Source: Eremophila alpestris peregrina (lineage: Eukaryota; Chordata; Aves; Passeriformes; Alaudidae). From it: DNA of 64,000 nucleotides. Below are positions 1 to 11,666 of the stretch, piece after piece; position 1 is the stretch's first letter, and every line of letters starts with the position of its first letter. A program made the translations under genes and the position numbers. The notes beneath the pieces are model-generated. The model ran no database searches. It had not been told where the DNA came from and worked only from the letters and a program-made list of their open reading frames with translations. Location: contig WMCF01000007.1 in the NCBI GenBank assembly GCA_009792885.1, positions 9,401,995 to 9,465,994 of the forward strand, read 5' to 3'.

Positions 1-2259
1 TGGCACTGCAGGCTTGTGTGCTTAAAAGTTATGAAATAATTCTTTTTGAGCATCCTGAAAATCTCTGTGTGTTGTGCATCTTTGATGTTGCTTTTAAATA
101 ACATTTTTAGAACATGAACATCATATTTCTTCTGAAATGGAAAGGCAACATACTTAAAATTTTCAGATTATGGATGTGTGAAAATTTATGTAGTGTTGTT
201 TTTCTTAAAAGGCAGTTTTTCTTTAGGAGTTGCTCTAAAGAGATCTGATTTTTTAGTTTTCATCTAAATTTAGCGAATGTAGAGAGAAGCCCATTCTTTC
301 ATTTACAAAATCTTCTGGAAATTTATTTGGATATTGTAGACTGAGCATCAGTGAAACTAGGTGAGTCTGAATAGTTTGGTTGTTCTAAGCAATTAATTAA
401 TTAATTGTATGTGGAAAAAATTGTAACTTACAGTTCTAGGAGAAACTGGCATACAATCTAAGATCTGGAGGATTAAATAATTTTATAAATTACATAGCCC
501 TGAAAAAAAAGGGCTGAGACTAAGCAATATATTCCTGGCTTTGCATCTAAGGTAAAAAGCTGTGTATATACCAAATATATTTTATCTAGTGTTTCTTTAA
601 TGAAGGTTTTGCATTCCATAAATTGCTTGGTCAGTTTCCCTTAGTATTTCTTTGTTCCTGTGGCTGTTCTCTGAGATGATGTTTAGAACCAGGCTAATTT
701 CAGTATTATGATAGACTAATGTTCCTGTGTCATTAATCTGATTTTTATCAATTCCCATAGTTGGTTAGCATGGGATTTAAAGATTGATTTTAGTCATTGC
801 AATAAACACATGAGCATCTTTGCCCCTTCTAAATTTTGTTTGAGTTAGGGCAAGTTAAAGCACCGTAGCACTGCTTACAAACCTGTCTCAGATTATACTA
901 TCTGAATTTCCAGGGAAAAAACAATTCTGACACCTCTGTCTGAAAGTTCAGAGATGCGAGAATATTTACTTTTCCCTTAGTGTATTTAATAGCACAGGCC
1001 ATAGGAGGAAATGAATAAATAAATGTGAGAAAGGCTGAAAGAAATAAGGTGGAAACAAGAAAAGTAAAATATTTGAAGTGAGAAAACAGGACATATAAGA
1101 TGAAGTAAGTAAGCAAAGAAAAGAGAAATTAAGCCTAAGGAATAGGGATATCTTGATTTATGTCTTCTGCTGAATTCTGGTACAGAGAAAATAATTTTTT
1201 TGTGGAAGCCAGTAGATTGTATTTTATAATTATTTTGTTTTGCAATTGTGAGGCATTGTGAGAAATGCTTACAGAGTTTTACTGAGGTCTGTTAGTGAGA
1301 TCAAGCATTCTGTTTGTGACACGACATCTCTGTTGATTAGTTTGGTTTGAAGAGGTAGAGTATAACTCCCATGTATGTGTTACAGTTTTGATTTGGATGA
1401 TTAAAACTACTCAGGAGAAAATCTCACTGTTGTCTCCCATTACCACTTGCTTGGCTCAGTGTGTTTGAACTACGTTCCTTTCTCAGAAAACTACTCTGTG
1501 AGTTCTGCTGCAGGTACAGAGTGCTCTTCTGTCTGTACTGGGGACATGGAGTTCTGCATCAATCATGAAATTCCTGGGGAAATTTGAATGGTCCATGTGA
1601 TAGTGATGCTTGCTTCTGGAGACCAGATGAAATCTAATCCAAAATAAACCCTCCTGAACAGCTAACATAGGAGTGTCAGCACCAGCTGCTTTGATCTTCT
1701 GGTCCATTTCTACGCTCTCAGATTACTCAGGGACAGAGCCATAATTGTTCACTTTGGTTATAGGTCAGTAGATGAGGGCAGTGAACTCTAAGATATGTAT
1801 CTATGCTACAAGTCCAGCCATAAGTTTGAGTGCTGATTTTGAAAAATTTTAAAGTGCCAGGAATACTTTTTTCAATTTTTGTAATATAAACAGTCAATTA
1901 AGCACATAAATACTATAAATGACAGTGGTTCAAACAACTAAATCGTAACTGCCTTTTGTAATTCTGATGATTAGTTTGGATTTTTTCCATGCTTATATTT
2001 TTAAATTGTTAAACAGAGGAGTCTTCTGATTTCTTTCATTTTATAATTTTTGTATAGAATTTAAAAATACGTATGCTTCCCGCCCCAAATGTTTTGCTTG
2101 AGCTGCTCATCTGCATTGATAAAACCCCAAGGCCAGTGTTCTATGGCAGTTATTAAGTAAGAGCAAGACAAAAAATGAAAAAGAGATGGTCTTCACAGGT
2201 TTTTGCAGCTGTTACTCTTTTTTTGTGATTTAGGTGTCATGAATCATGACAGACTTGTG

Positions 2260-2308
<49 letters not shown>

Positions 2309-5270
2309 GTTTTGGTTTTTTTTTTTTTTTGCTTGGACTGAATTCTCACTTTTTAAGGTGTTGAATATCTAAGTAATATTTAGATGCTAGTGTTAAATAA
2401 TTTTGTCTTTAAATAGCACTTGAAAGAGTACTCTCCATCTGCCCTGTTCAATTTTAAGTTCAGAATTTCCCAAGAACTTTGCATGCTTAACTGTAGTATA
2501 ATATCCCACATATCTAAGCCAGTAATTAGGACTAAATTCAGCTATGTTTCTTGTTTATTAGATTTTTGCAGAATCTCAGCCTTGGCTTTCAGCTTTTTTT
2601 CTAGAAAATTTCCAACATTCAATTAAGATTTCTGTTGATAGTGATGTTTAGACTTACAGTCTTTTAATGTAATCATTAAAATCCACCCAAAACTATTAAG
2701 CTTGTAACAGCATAAGTAGCAGCAGCATTTTGAAACTGTTTGAAAAAAATCACTGGCTTTAATAAAAAACAAAAAAAAATATTTGCAGTATTATTTAATT
2801 TGTTTGAAATTGAGCTATAAGCCTCAATTTAAAATTAAGAAAAATGTTGAGAATCAATATATGAGTTGTTAGCCAGTAAGTTCTGAAGGCTTCTCATTAT
2901 TTTAAGTAATCTTGCCTTAATAATATTTCACTGTTATGTTGAAGTGTGCTGCTTGTGTATTTTTTAATGTGTTTGATATAAGTAAATTGTTTCAAGCTTT
3001 AATGTGTGCTTAAATACAGCTGTTTTCATTATCCTGTTAGCATGTGGCCTGAATGTAAAATTCATGTTAGTTTCAGGATTTCCTATGAATATTGCTAACT
3101 TTTAGTATCCCATTCCTCAGTACCAGTGTTTCATAGGCCACAGCAAGATCCTAGGTCTTTGAAAACGTTCTCGCAATGTGGTGAGCAGAAGGGAATTAAA
3201 TAAACCTTGCAATTTTGGGTTTTGATAACTGATATGTTAATTGTAAATTGAAATAGCTATAATACTTTTATAAATATTTCTTAGTGTTGCTTTTAGGGAC
3301 TTAAGTGCTGGATTATCTAAATCAGGTTTCATTAATTAAGTGGGAAAAGAGCCCTGTGAGGGATAGAACCACCCACTGGGAAGGGGCCTTGGTCCTTGCA
3401 TTGAAAGTCTGATGGTGAGAGTGATTAACAGAGTGGCTCCTGGATGATCAGACAGGGAACTTCCCTTAACATTGGGACCTCAAGAGTTCAGAGAAGACTT
3501 TGAGAGGAAGGAAATAAACACTCAGAAAGATGTCTCTTGGCACGTAGAAATAATGTGGTCTGATTGTTCTGTGAAAGAAAAATTTGAGACTTGTAGAAGA
3601 TAAAAAAACTGAGGGAGTTTAAAGTTGCACAAATAGAGTAAGTGTGGTCATGAGTAGCTGATAGGATTTTTTTTTTTTTGAGTATTGTAGATTGTAAAAA
3701 GGACTAATAGTTCTCACAGAAATAACTTTGAGGACTTATTTGAAACCTCGTAGGGTTTATATGGGGTGTCAGGATAGAATCTGAATTTCCAAAATACAAA
3801 AAAGGAGCTGAATTTGTGATCTGTTCTCCACCCTTAATCTAATCTTGAAAATTCTTATCTTAAATGTTGTAGGTACAAAGTTTATAAGAGCTTGGTGTAG
3901 AATTTCCTGATACATTTTCTTTTAGTCAATATCATGATCTTAAAATATTTTTGAAAGAATGAGAGATATATGACAGAATTATGCTATGAGCATAGAATTA
4001 GTCTGCAAAGTATTGAAAGCCTTCATTATAAAAATTCCCAGTGCCTGAAAAGTAATAACTCTCATCATAATTAATCAACTTAATTTACAATTAAATTGGC
4101 TGGAGCCAATATTTTGAAGATCATACTGATATATGAGAGGTAGAAATTGTTTGTCTTTTGCTGTTTCTCTGGTGACCCTCAGAGGGTTTTTTGGACTTAG
4201 CACAAGCTCTGAAAGTTTCAGAGGAGGGGGTGCATGCTTCTATGGCTCAAGAGAATAAAGAAAAAGTGTGAAAATTTGTTATCTACATAAATAGATAATA
4301 TTTTAGAAGCACAGAATGTTAAAAATGTTCAATGTTACAGTGTTACTTTAAACTAATTTTTCTTTGAGCTCTGTTTCCTGAACATTCAGAACATTCAGTT
4401 GTATTTAATTAAGATACTCTTCCTTTATTTCCATATAAAAATATATGCAGAGTGATTACAGTAAAGTTAAATTAAAATTGGAGTTGATTTTATATACTTT
4501 TTCTTGTCGATGCATTGCTGTTTCTGTTTAGTTCATGCAGCAATATCTCTTTTGTTACAATAATGTGTCATCTTTTCTACCTGAACAAGTCCAATGACTG
4601 ACTAAATGCTGGCCATTTCCTTTGGCTTCTTGCTTGTAGCAGGGTGGCAAAAGGCTACTTAGCATATGTACCCAAAGTGATTACTGAGTGTTTTGCCAAA
4701 AGTTTCTAGGGACAGAAAAACTAAACTTGTTTTGTCTTAGTTTTATTCATTCTTTAGCCAAAACAAGAGTTATTTCCTCTCTATATCAATTGCAAAACTT
4801 TTCTGGTTTGTTGCTTTTTTTTGGCTGTTGTGTTTCTGTTTTGGATTGGTTGGGTTTGTTTGTTAATTTGTTTTTTCTTTTGGGGCTAGGGGGGTAGTGG
4901 TGTCCCTTTGCTTGTTAAGGCACTTCTTGTCTTTGTTACATGAAGTACTTGTCCTTTATCTCAAGTCTTGCAATCACTGTAATTCCAGTTGAGCCCAGAT
5001 TCTTCTGTTTAAAGTTCTGACAAAAGAATTATTCCAGTGTTTTCTTTAGTGAAATTAAAGTCTGGAATTCTGTAAGTTGAAGTTTTATTTACAGTATGAG
5101 CTTGTTTTTTCAGTAACAGGTAGTGTATTGAGTTGTATTGAGGGATAAACTGAAGGATCTGGCAAACACTAGCATTCTAGAAAATTAAGTACTACTGTTA
5201 AAGCTTAACCATAGGAATATAATGGTAAGCATGCTAATACAGAAGTGTGTTTTGTCACATATTTTTTGGA
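1..5270. other. AT-rich non-coding stretch, probably CLOCK 5' intron or upstream DNA
   Basis: No gene, RNA gene or recognisable transposon was found here apart from the poly-T tract described separately. Open frames are short and have no protein-like composition. Because the first CLOCK coding exon is at 22047 and is preceded by a splice acceptor, at least one more 5' noncoding exon must lie upstream. It could be inside this stretch or beyond the window. No CpG-rich promoter-like region was seen. Confidence 0.5.
2262..2330. repeat. long poly-T tract
   Basis: An uninterrupted run of 46 T (2262-2307) is followed by a short GG-TTTT-GG interruption and another 15 T (2316-2330). It is low-complexity sequence. 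No retrotransposed gene is attached on either side, so it is called a simple repeat rather than the tail of an inserted element. Confidence 0.9.
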
Positions 5271-6430
5271 TAGAGTCATAGGCTTGGTTTGGAAAAGACC
5301 TCATCTAGTTCCAATCCCCCTCCCCCAAGAGCAGGGAATGCCATTCACTAGATCAGATTGCTCAGGGTCACATCCAACCTGGCTTTGAACACTTCCAGGG
5401 ATGGGCCATCCACAACTTCTCTGGAAAACCTGTTCCACTGCCTCAGCACCCTCTGAATAAAGAATTTCTTCCTTGCATCTAATCTAAATCTTTGCTCTTT
5501 TAGTTTTAAACTGTTCCTCCTTGTTCTGTAATTATCTGCTTGTGTAAAAAGTTGCTCTCCCTCTTTTTTAAAAGCCCCCTTCAAGTACTGTAAGGCTGCA
5601 GTGAGGTTTCTGTGAAGCCTTCTCTGCTTCAGGCCCTCAGCTCTCTCAGCCTGTCTTCAGTAGGAGAGATGCTCCAGTCTTATGATCATCTTTTTTGCCT
5701 CTTCTGCACCTGCTCTAACAGGTCTGTGTCTTTCTTGTGCTGAGGATCTGAGAGCTGGATGCAGTCGCCCCTTGTCACTGGCTTTCATCTGGACATAGAA
5801 TCACTAACCACAGCTCTCTGACTGTGTCCTTCCACCCAGTTAATTTTCACTCCGATTTTCACTATTTAAACCTATGTCTCTCCAATTTGGTGAAAAGGAT
5901 GTTGTGTGGGACCATGTCAAGGGCCTTACAGAAGTTCAGTTAGATGACATTGGTTGGTCTTAATCTTGTCAGCTGTTGCTCCATCATAGAAGGCCATCAG
6001 ACTGGTCAGGCATGATTTGCCCTTAGTAAAGCTGTGCTTGCTGTCTCTGATCACCTCCTTGTGTTGTGTGTGCCTTAAAATTGCCTCCATGGTCTTCCCA
6101 GACACAGAGATGAGCCTCATTGTTCTGTGGTTCCCTGGATCTTAATTTCTCCCTTTTTTTTTTTTTTAATAGGACTGATGTTTCTGTTTTTCCAGTCAAC
6201 AGGGTTTTCATCTGACTGCCACGGCTTTCCAAACCTGATAGAGAGTGGCATGGCAACATCATCTCATCAGGTCCCATAGATTTGTGGCTACTTAGTTTCA
6301 TCAACCTGCTCTTCTCTAACAGTGGAAATACACAGAAATGACCATCCCCTAGTGCTTCCCATGTTGTGTTCTGTTATTTTTTCAGCTACCTCATTCATTT
6401 TCCTTTTGTTACCACTTTGTGGTCTCCAAA
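5271..6430 (-). mobile_element. CR1 LINE fragment, antisense to CLOCK
   Basis: The left end is the typical reverse-complement CR1 3' end: a degraded hospital of 'AATCATAG' type sequence, then the gene-poor segment that reads as Cys/Trp-free reverse strand text equivalent to the last part of the CR1 ORF2 and its 3' region (reverse frame at 5348-5584 contains KKFFIQRVLRQWNRFSREVV, the typical CR1 C-terminal region). Near 5760-5780 the match jumps to sequence further upstream in the reverse transcriptase domain (about 5870-6430), so either an internal part of the LINE is deleted or two CR1 fragments abut. The frame is broken by stops and it is inactive. The right edge is approximate. Confidence 0.88.
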
Positions 6431-8289
6431 GTGATGTGCAGGGCTTCTGGGGAAAGTGGTGGGTGGAGGTAGGGAGGAGGAGCTGCTTGTTTGGTAATTT
6501 TTGACTTGGACTGCACTTCAATGTTGTAGCTTAAAATTTTCCAACTGTCTCATTTTATGGAAATGTGAACTGTCACTTCTTTCTTTTTGAAGATGCTTTC
6601 CAGTGAAGGATACTGCCTACTCCATTTTTCAGTCAGGCAAACAGTCCACTCTTCACAAAAGCTTTACAGAATAATTCAGCTGTGCATGAGTCACCCATGC
6701 CAGGAAATTTAGACACCAGAAGTGCTTCCACAGCTGCACAAATCATGGATTGTGCAATCAACTTGTAAAAAATACAGTGGTGACTAGCACTAAATACTTT
6801 TAGGAGTGTTTTACTTATATGTATGCATTTCTATGTGATATAATTAAGTTTCAGATTAAATACTAACTTTCTGAAGCACCTGTCATATGTTCTTGGATGT
6901 TGCTGTTGGCAATTGTTGTCATTTAAAAAAATTAGGTCCATTTGGTATACCTTTACAATTATGTACAAAATGTAAGTGTTACAAATAGCTTTAGATTGGT
7001 ATAAATCATTGATCAGATTTTCTTAGTTTCAGATTATTAATTTAGAGAAATATCCTTGGATAAGTATCTATACTGGGGATCATCCTAAAGCCATCCAAGT
7101 TGATGCTAATTAATATGCTGTTTGATAAATAGGTTGTCATCTAAGCAACACATCAGGTATATATAATTACATTTTGCTTGAGATTCCCATTGACTCTGAA
7201 GATGAGTTTGGGTTTGTTTTCGTGTCCAGCAGCTGATCTATGAGTCTGGATCAGTATATGAGGATAAGTTGCATTCTGCCCAGAAGTTTAATTTGTCATG
7301 GATTGGCATGTGAGAGGCAACAGCACATGGAAGAGTAAAGATGTTTCATTTAAATACGATGCAGGCTTCTCAAGTATTAACAACAATGCTCATTTCTTTG
7401 AGCACTAATTTGAGTCTTAATTTTGCTGATTTTGCTGTCTGGTTGTGACTTAACACATGGTGTAGATCAGCATGAAATGCCACTGTTGCCAAAAGATGCC
7501 TGACCTGGTGATTTGCTACTTCCCCTTGCCCTGTGCCAACGCAGCTTTTGAGCAGTCTTAAGGTGAAACTAATGTCATTGATTTAGTGGAATGAAACAAG
7601 ATTTGGGTTAGTTTGGGGCTCAGCCAGTTTTGTTGTTGATTAATCACATATTAATGCTAGCTGAAGAGAGGGAATGTAATGTGGCCATGGAAATGAGGGG
7701 TCAGAGTAATGACCAAAGGCTAACACTACACAAACTTTTGGCTTGATCAAGGAGATAGGTAAAAGTGCTTACAAACATAAGTAGCTGTTATGGTGTGAGG
7801 TGCCCAGTCTCTGTAGCCAGGTGTGGTCGGTGTGTATTACTCTTGCTATCTTTCATGTGGTAATTCTTCATGTGGGGACAGATTCAGAGGAAGTACTTAG
7901 TCTTACTTCTCCCACATTTTAGGTAAATACCCTGACCACCAGTTAGGAATAAGTCTTTGTCTGCTCATTAGAGAAAACCAACAAACTAACCAAAGGAAAA
8001 AAAACCAAAACAAATCAAGTAAAAATCTCCCAACAAATCAAAACCACCTACAAAAATCTCTTGAGTTCCTTTTGTTTAATTGTCTGGCATGGTGTGCCAG
8101 TTTTCCTCTGACCCCTCCATCACTTTTGCTGTGGGCATAACTGAGAATCAGTAAGATGCTTCTGGATGTGTTAGATAATTGTATCTTAAAGGAATAAATT
8201 GATAAAATAATTTGATGTCCTTTAAAACTGATTTAAGACTCGTAAGCTATATCCTTTATGGACTGTAAAGGGTAAGGATGAAGCAGGGC
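6431..8289. other. non-coding stretch, nothing recognised
   Basis: Unique-looking AT-rich DNA between two CR1 copies. No open frame with protein-like composition, RNA gene or repeat family was recognised. It probably belongs to the 5' noncoding part of CLOCK or to its upstream DNA. Confidence 0.45.
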
Positions 8290-10836
8290 AGCAAATAAGA
8301 TTACAGCCATGGACATCAGGAGAGCTAACTTTTGCCTCCTCAGGGATCTTCTTGAAAGAATCCCATGGGAACAGGAGTACAAGATAGCTGGTTGATACTC
8401 AAGCGTGACTCCTTTAAGGCTCAAGAACAATGAGAAGAAGCTGGACAAAGAGGGCAGGAGACCTGCATGAATGAATAAAAAACTGCTGTTGTTTTTCAAG
8501 TGTAAACAGGAAATACACAGGAGATGGAAGCAGGGGCAGACTGCTTGGAATCAATATAGAGTGCTTGTCAAAGTAGAAACAAGACAGCAAGGGCCAGGAC
8601 CCACCTGGAATTAAATCTGATTGAGGATGTCAAGGACAACAAGAAGGGCTTCTTCAAATACATAAATAACAAAAGAAAAGTCTAAGATAATGAGGGCCTC
8701 TTACTAAATGGAAGGGGACCCAGAGGATGCAGGAAAGGTGGAGACACTAAACGCCTACTTTGCATTGGTCTTCACTGACAAGACCATCTGACTCAAGAGA
8801 CCAGGGTAAATGAATGTTTGAGGGGAAGACTTTGCTTCAAGGAGATCAAGGAGGATTGGATTAGAGAACACTCAGGTAAACCAAACACTGACAAAGTCCA
8901 TAGACCCTGATGGATTGCATCAAGAAGTGCTGAGAGAGCTGGTAGACAGCGTAATGAGGCTGCTTATGAGAGGTCAGGGCAATCAGGAGAAGTACCTGAG
9001 GACTGGAAGAAAGCAAATGTCACGCTGGTCTTCAGAAAAGGCAAAAAGGAGAACCCAGAGAACTACTGGCCAGTCAACCTCATCTCAATCACTGGAAAGG
9101 TGATGGAGTTTCTTATTCTGGAGGCCATCTCTATCCATGTGGGTGACAAGAAGGTGATTGACTAAGGGCAGACCATCCTTGGCTAACCTGATTGCCTTTT
9201 GTGATGAAACAACTCTCTGGAGGGATGAGGGGACAGCAGTGGATGTTTTTTAACCTCAAGTGTGGGAAAAATCCAGCTCTACAGAGATGGGGCAACTGAA
9301 GCATTTTTAAAGATTTTATTTCATTATCAGTCTCATAGAAATTTGAGACACAAGAGCTGTAAAACTCAGCACCATTCTATCAAGCTATTTCCTGCTTACA
9401 ATACTTTATAAATGCTTTTCAGCCTATTTTCTTTTGCTACACAATGCTGCTAATACTTCTGACACCAGTTACCTATTATTTTATCCTATGTGGTCTTGCT
9501 ACAATGCATCTTTCACAGTTCTAATTCTCTAAAATATCTGGTCTGTTTTTAAGGCCATTGTTTGAAACTTGTTTCCAGTTCAGTTTCTCTCTCAACAATG
9601 TTTCTCTCTCAACAATTTTCTCTACCATGGCCTTTCTGTCAGCACACCTTATCTCAGAGTTTGCATGCAGATGTACAAGACTATGTGAGCTTTCAGTCAG
9701 GCTTTAAGAGTCCTGTACGAATCCGTTTCTCACATTAAGCAGGGCTTTCAACACTGTCTCTCACAACATTCTTGTAGGCAAACTCAGGAAGTGTGGTCTA
9801 GATGAGTGGATGGTGTGATGGATTGAGAACTGGCTGATCCCAGAGAGTCTCTGTCAGTGACAATGAGATCTGTGTGGAGGCCTGACACTGGTGGTGTCTC
9901 CCACAACTCAATATTAACTTGTTCATTAATGACTTGGATGAAGGGGCAGAGGCATCCACAGCAAGTTTGCTGATGACACAAAGCTGTGAGGAGCAGCCAA
10001 TACCCCAGAGGGCTGTGCAGCCCTTCAGAAGGGCCTTGACAGGCTGGAGAGATGGACAGAGAGGTAATTCAGTGAAGGCAAGTGCAGGGTCCCACACCTG
10101 GGGAGGGGTAACCCCATGCACCAGCACATGCTGGGGATTGATCTGCTGGAAAGCAGCTCTACAGGGAAGAACCTCGGGGTTCTGGTGGACAACCAGCTGT
10201 CCATGAACCAGCCATGTGCCCACGTGGATGAGAAGCCAATGGGATCCTGTGGGGCTTTAGGGAAGAGCATTGCCAGCAGGCTGAGGGAGGTGATCCTGCC
10301 CCTCTACTCAGCCCTGGTGAGGCCACATCAGGAATGCTGTGTCCAGCTCTGGGCTCCTCATGACAAGAGAGACATGGAGCTCCTGGAGTGGGTCCAGTGG
10401 AGGGCAATGAAAATGATTAAGGGATTGGAGCATCTCTCTTGTGAGGAAAGGTTGAGGGAGCTGGGCCTGTTCAGCTTGGAGAAGAGCCAGTTTAGAGGGG
10501 ACCTTATGAATATATGTAAGTATTAGCAAGGGAGAGTGCTGAGAGGATAGATCCAGGCTCTTCTTGATGTTGCCAGGCAATAGCACAAGAGGCAATGGGC
10601 AGAAACTGATGCACAGGAAATTCCACCTGAACAGGAAGAACTTCTTTACTCTACAGGTGAACGAGCATAGGATCAGATTTCCAGAGTCTGTGGAGTCTCC
10701 CTCACTGGAAGTACTCAGGAACAGTCTGAACACAACCCTGTGCCCTGTGCTTTAGGATGACCCTGCTGGAGCAGGGAGGTTGGATGGGATGACCCAATGT
10801 GGTGCCTCCCAGCCTGACCCGTTCTATGATTCTGTG
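8290..10836 (+). mobile_element. CR1 LINE, 5'-truncated, interrupted by a solo LTR
   Basis: About 2.07 kb of CR1 in two blocks (8290-9260 and 9735-10836). The first block covers the region after the endonuclease and the start of the reverse transcriptase: the conceptual product around 8995-9110 follows the CR1 pattern of a proline/valine-containing RT block after a lysine-rich stretch. The second block covers the rest of the RT, the C-terminal region and the 3' end. The last bases, ATGATTCTGTG at 10827-10836, are the characteristic CR1 3' terminal repeat. Stops and frameshifts break the ORF, so it is inactive. Two LTR insertions post-date it: one inside (9261-9734) and one in its last bases (10837-11666). 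The 5' edge is approximate. Confidence 0.92.
9261..9734. mobile_element. solo LTR of an endogenous retrovirus, nested in CR1
   Basis: A 474-bp non-CR1 block splits the CR1 exactly where its RT text is interrupted and later resumes. Its ends are inverted repeats, TGTGGGAAA at 9261 and TTTCTCACA at 9726-9734 (8 of 9 positions pair), with the usual TG...CA termini. It is flanked by a near-perfect 5-bp target duplication, TCAAG (9256-9260) and TTAAG (9735-9739). No internal retroviral genes are present, so it is a solo LTR. A TATAAA-like motif lies near 9407. A 5-bp duplication fits an ERVL-like or other 5-bp class, but the family name is not assigned and the orientation is not certain. Confidence 0.8.
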
Positions 10837-11666
10837 TGTAGTGGTTTCATGTTCACTAATTTCGTTTCTCCAGTTCATATTTTCCATGGTTTAAAGATAC
10901 AGTCTAGCATATTATAGTTTGTTACCGCTATTCACAAAAGATTTTCAGCCTAAGGCATCTTCTCATTTCTTCTTCTTTAAGATACAATGTCCCTTTCACA
11001 GACCTCAGTATCTTCATGCGGCCTAAACAGAAATGTCTCCACCATGACATTCTCTTCACTCTAGAGAGGATTAATGTTCTGCAGGCTTCACTTTGGCAAA
11101 GAAAGTGTTAACTTTAGCTCAGGTTTGCAGATGGTTATGTGATCTTGGCCAGGCAGGGTGGCAGCTCTGAAGATTCTAAAGCCACATGGAGAGAGCAGGA
11201 ATGGCAGCCAGGACTTCAGCAGCTGAGCTAGGAGAGGTTTTCTCTCCCCCTTCACCCCTCGGTCTCATTCAGGGTGGCTCAATTTGGGCTCGGGGCTGGT
11301 CCAGATGGAGGGGGAGGGGGGTGTTTCTCCTTCCCTGCTGGCAGCTGCTGGAACTCGGTCAGAGCTGGGACAGGACATATCTTCCTCCCCTCTCCCTGCT
11401 GGGAGCCTGGAGGGCATCCTGGGAAAAAGTTAGGCAGCGCTCAAGCCCCGGCTTCCCCCTCCCACAGGAAGGAGGGAGCCGGGCTGCTTCTCACTTCTTC
11501 AGAAGCAAAAAGTGAAAGGCCGGCTGTTCCCAGAATCCTCAGCTTTGAGAAATGACTCATTTCACAAAACCGAACTCACTTTCTCACTGGTTGAACCAGG
11601 TGTCAATCTTGGGTCTTTGCAGGTAACTATTTCTTCTTTAACTAAAATCTGTGCTAAACCATGACA
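10837..11666. mobile_element. solo LTR, ERVL-like, in the 3' tail of the CR1
   Basis: An 830-bp element begins TGTAGTGGTTT and ends AAACCATGACA, which are imperfect inverted termini. It is flanked by a perfect 5-bp target-site duplication, CTGTG at 10832-10836 and at 11667-11671. The left copy belongs to the CR1 3' terminal repeat, so the insertion is younger than the CR1. The central part (about 11150-11520) is GC-rich and unlike the surrounding AT-rich DNA. An AP-1-type TGACTCA motif is at 11553-11559. Terminal sequence and 5-bp duplication match what is known of avian ERVL LTRs. No internal retroviral coding sequence is present. Confidence 0.85.

Noticed and set aside
2262..2330. Poly-T tract as the poly(A) tail of a processed pseudogene
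   Set aside because: No gene-like sequence or target duplication adjoins it on either side.
9919..10526. Overlapping open frames of 80-140 codons on both strands
   Set aside because: They are fragments or reverse shadows of the broken CR1 ORF2 and not host genes.
11186..11555. GC-rich block as a CpG-island promoter of CLOCK
   Set aside because: It lies wholly inside the 830-bp LTR bounded by a 5-bp target duplication. A promoter role is possible but not shown.
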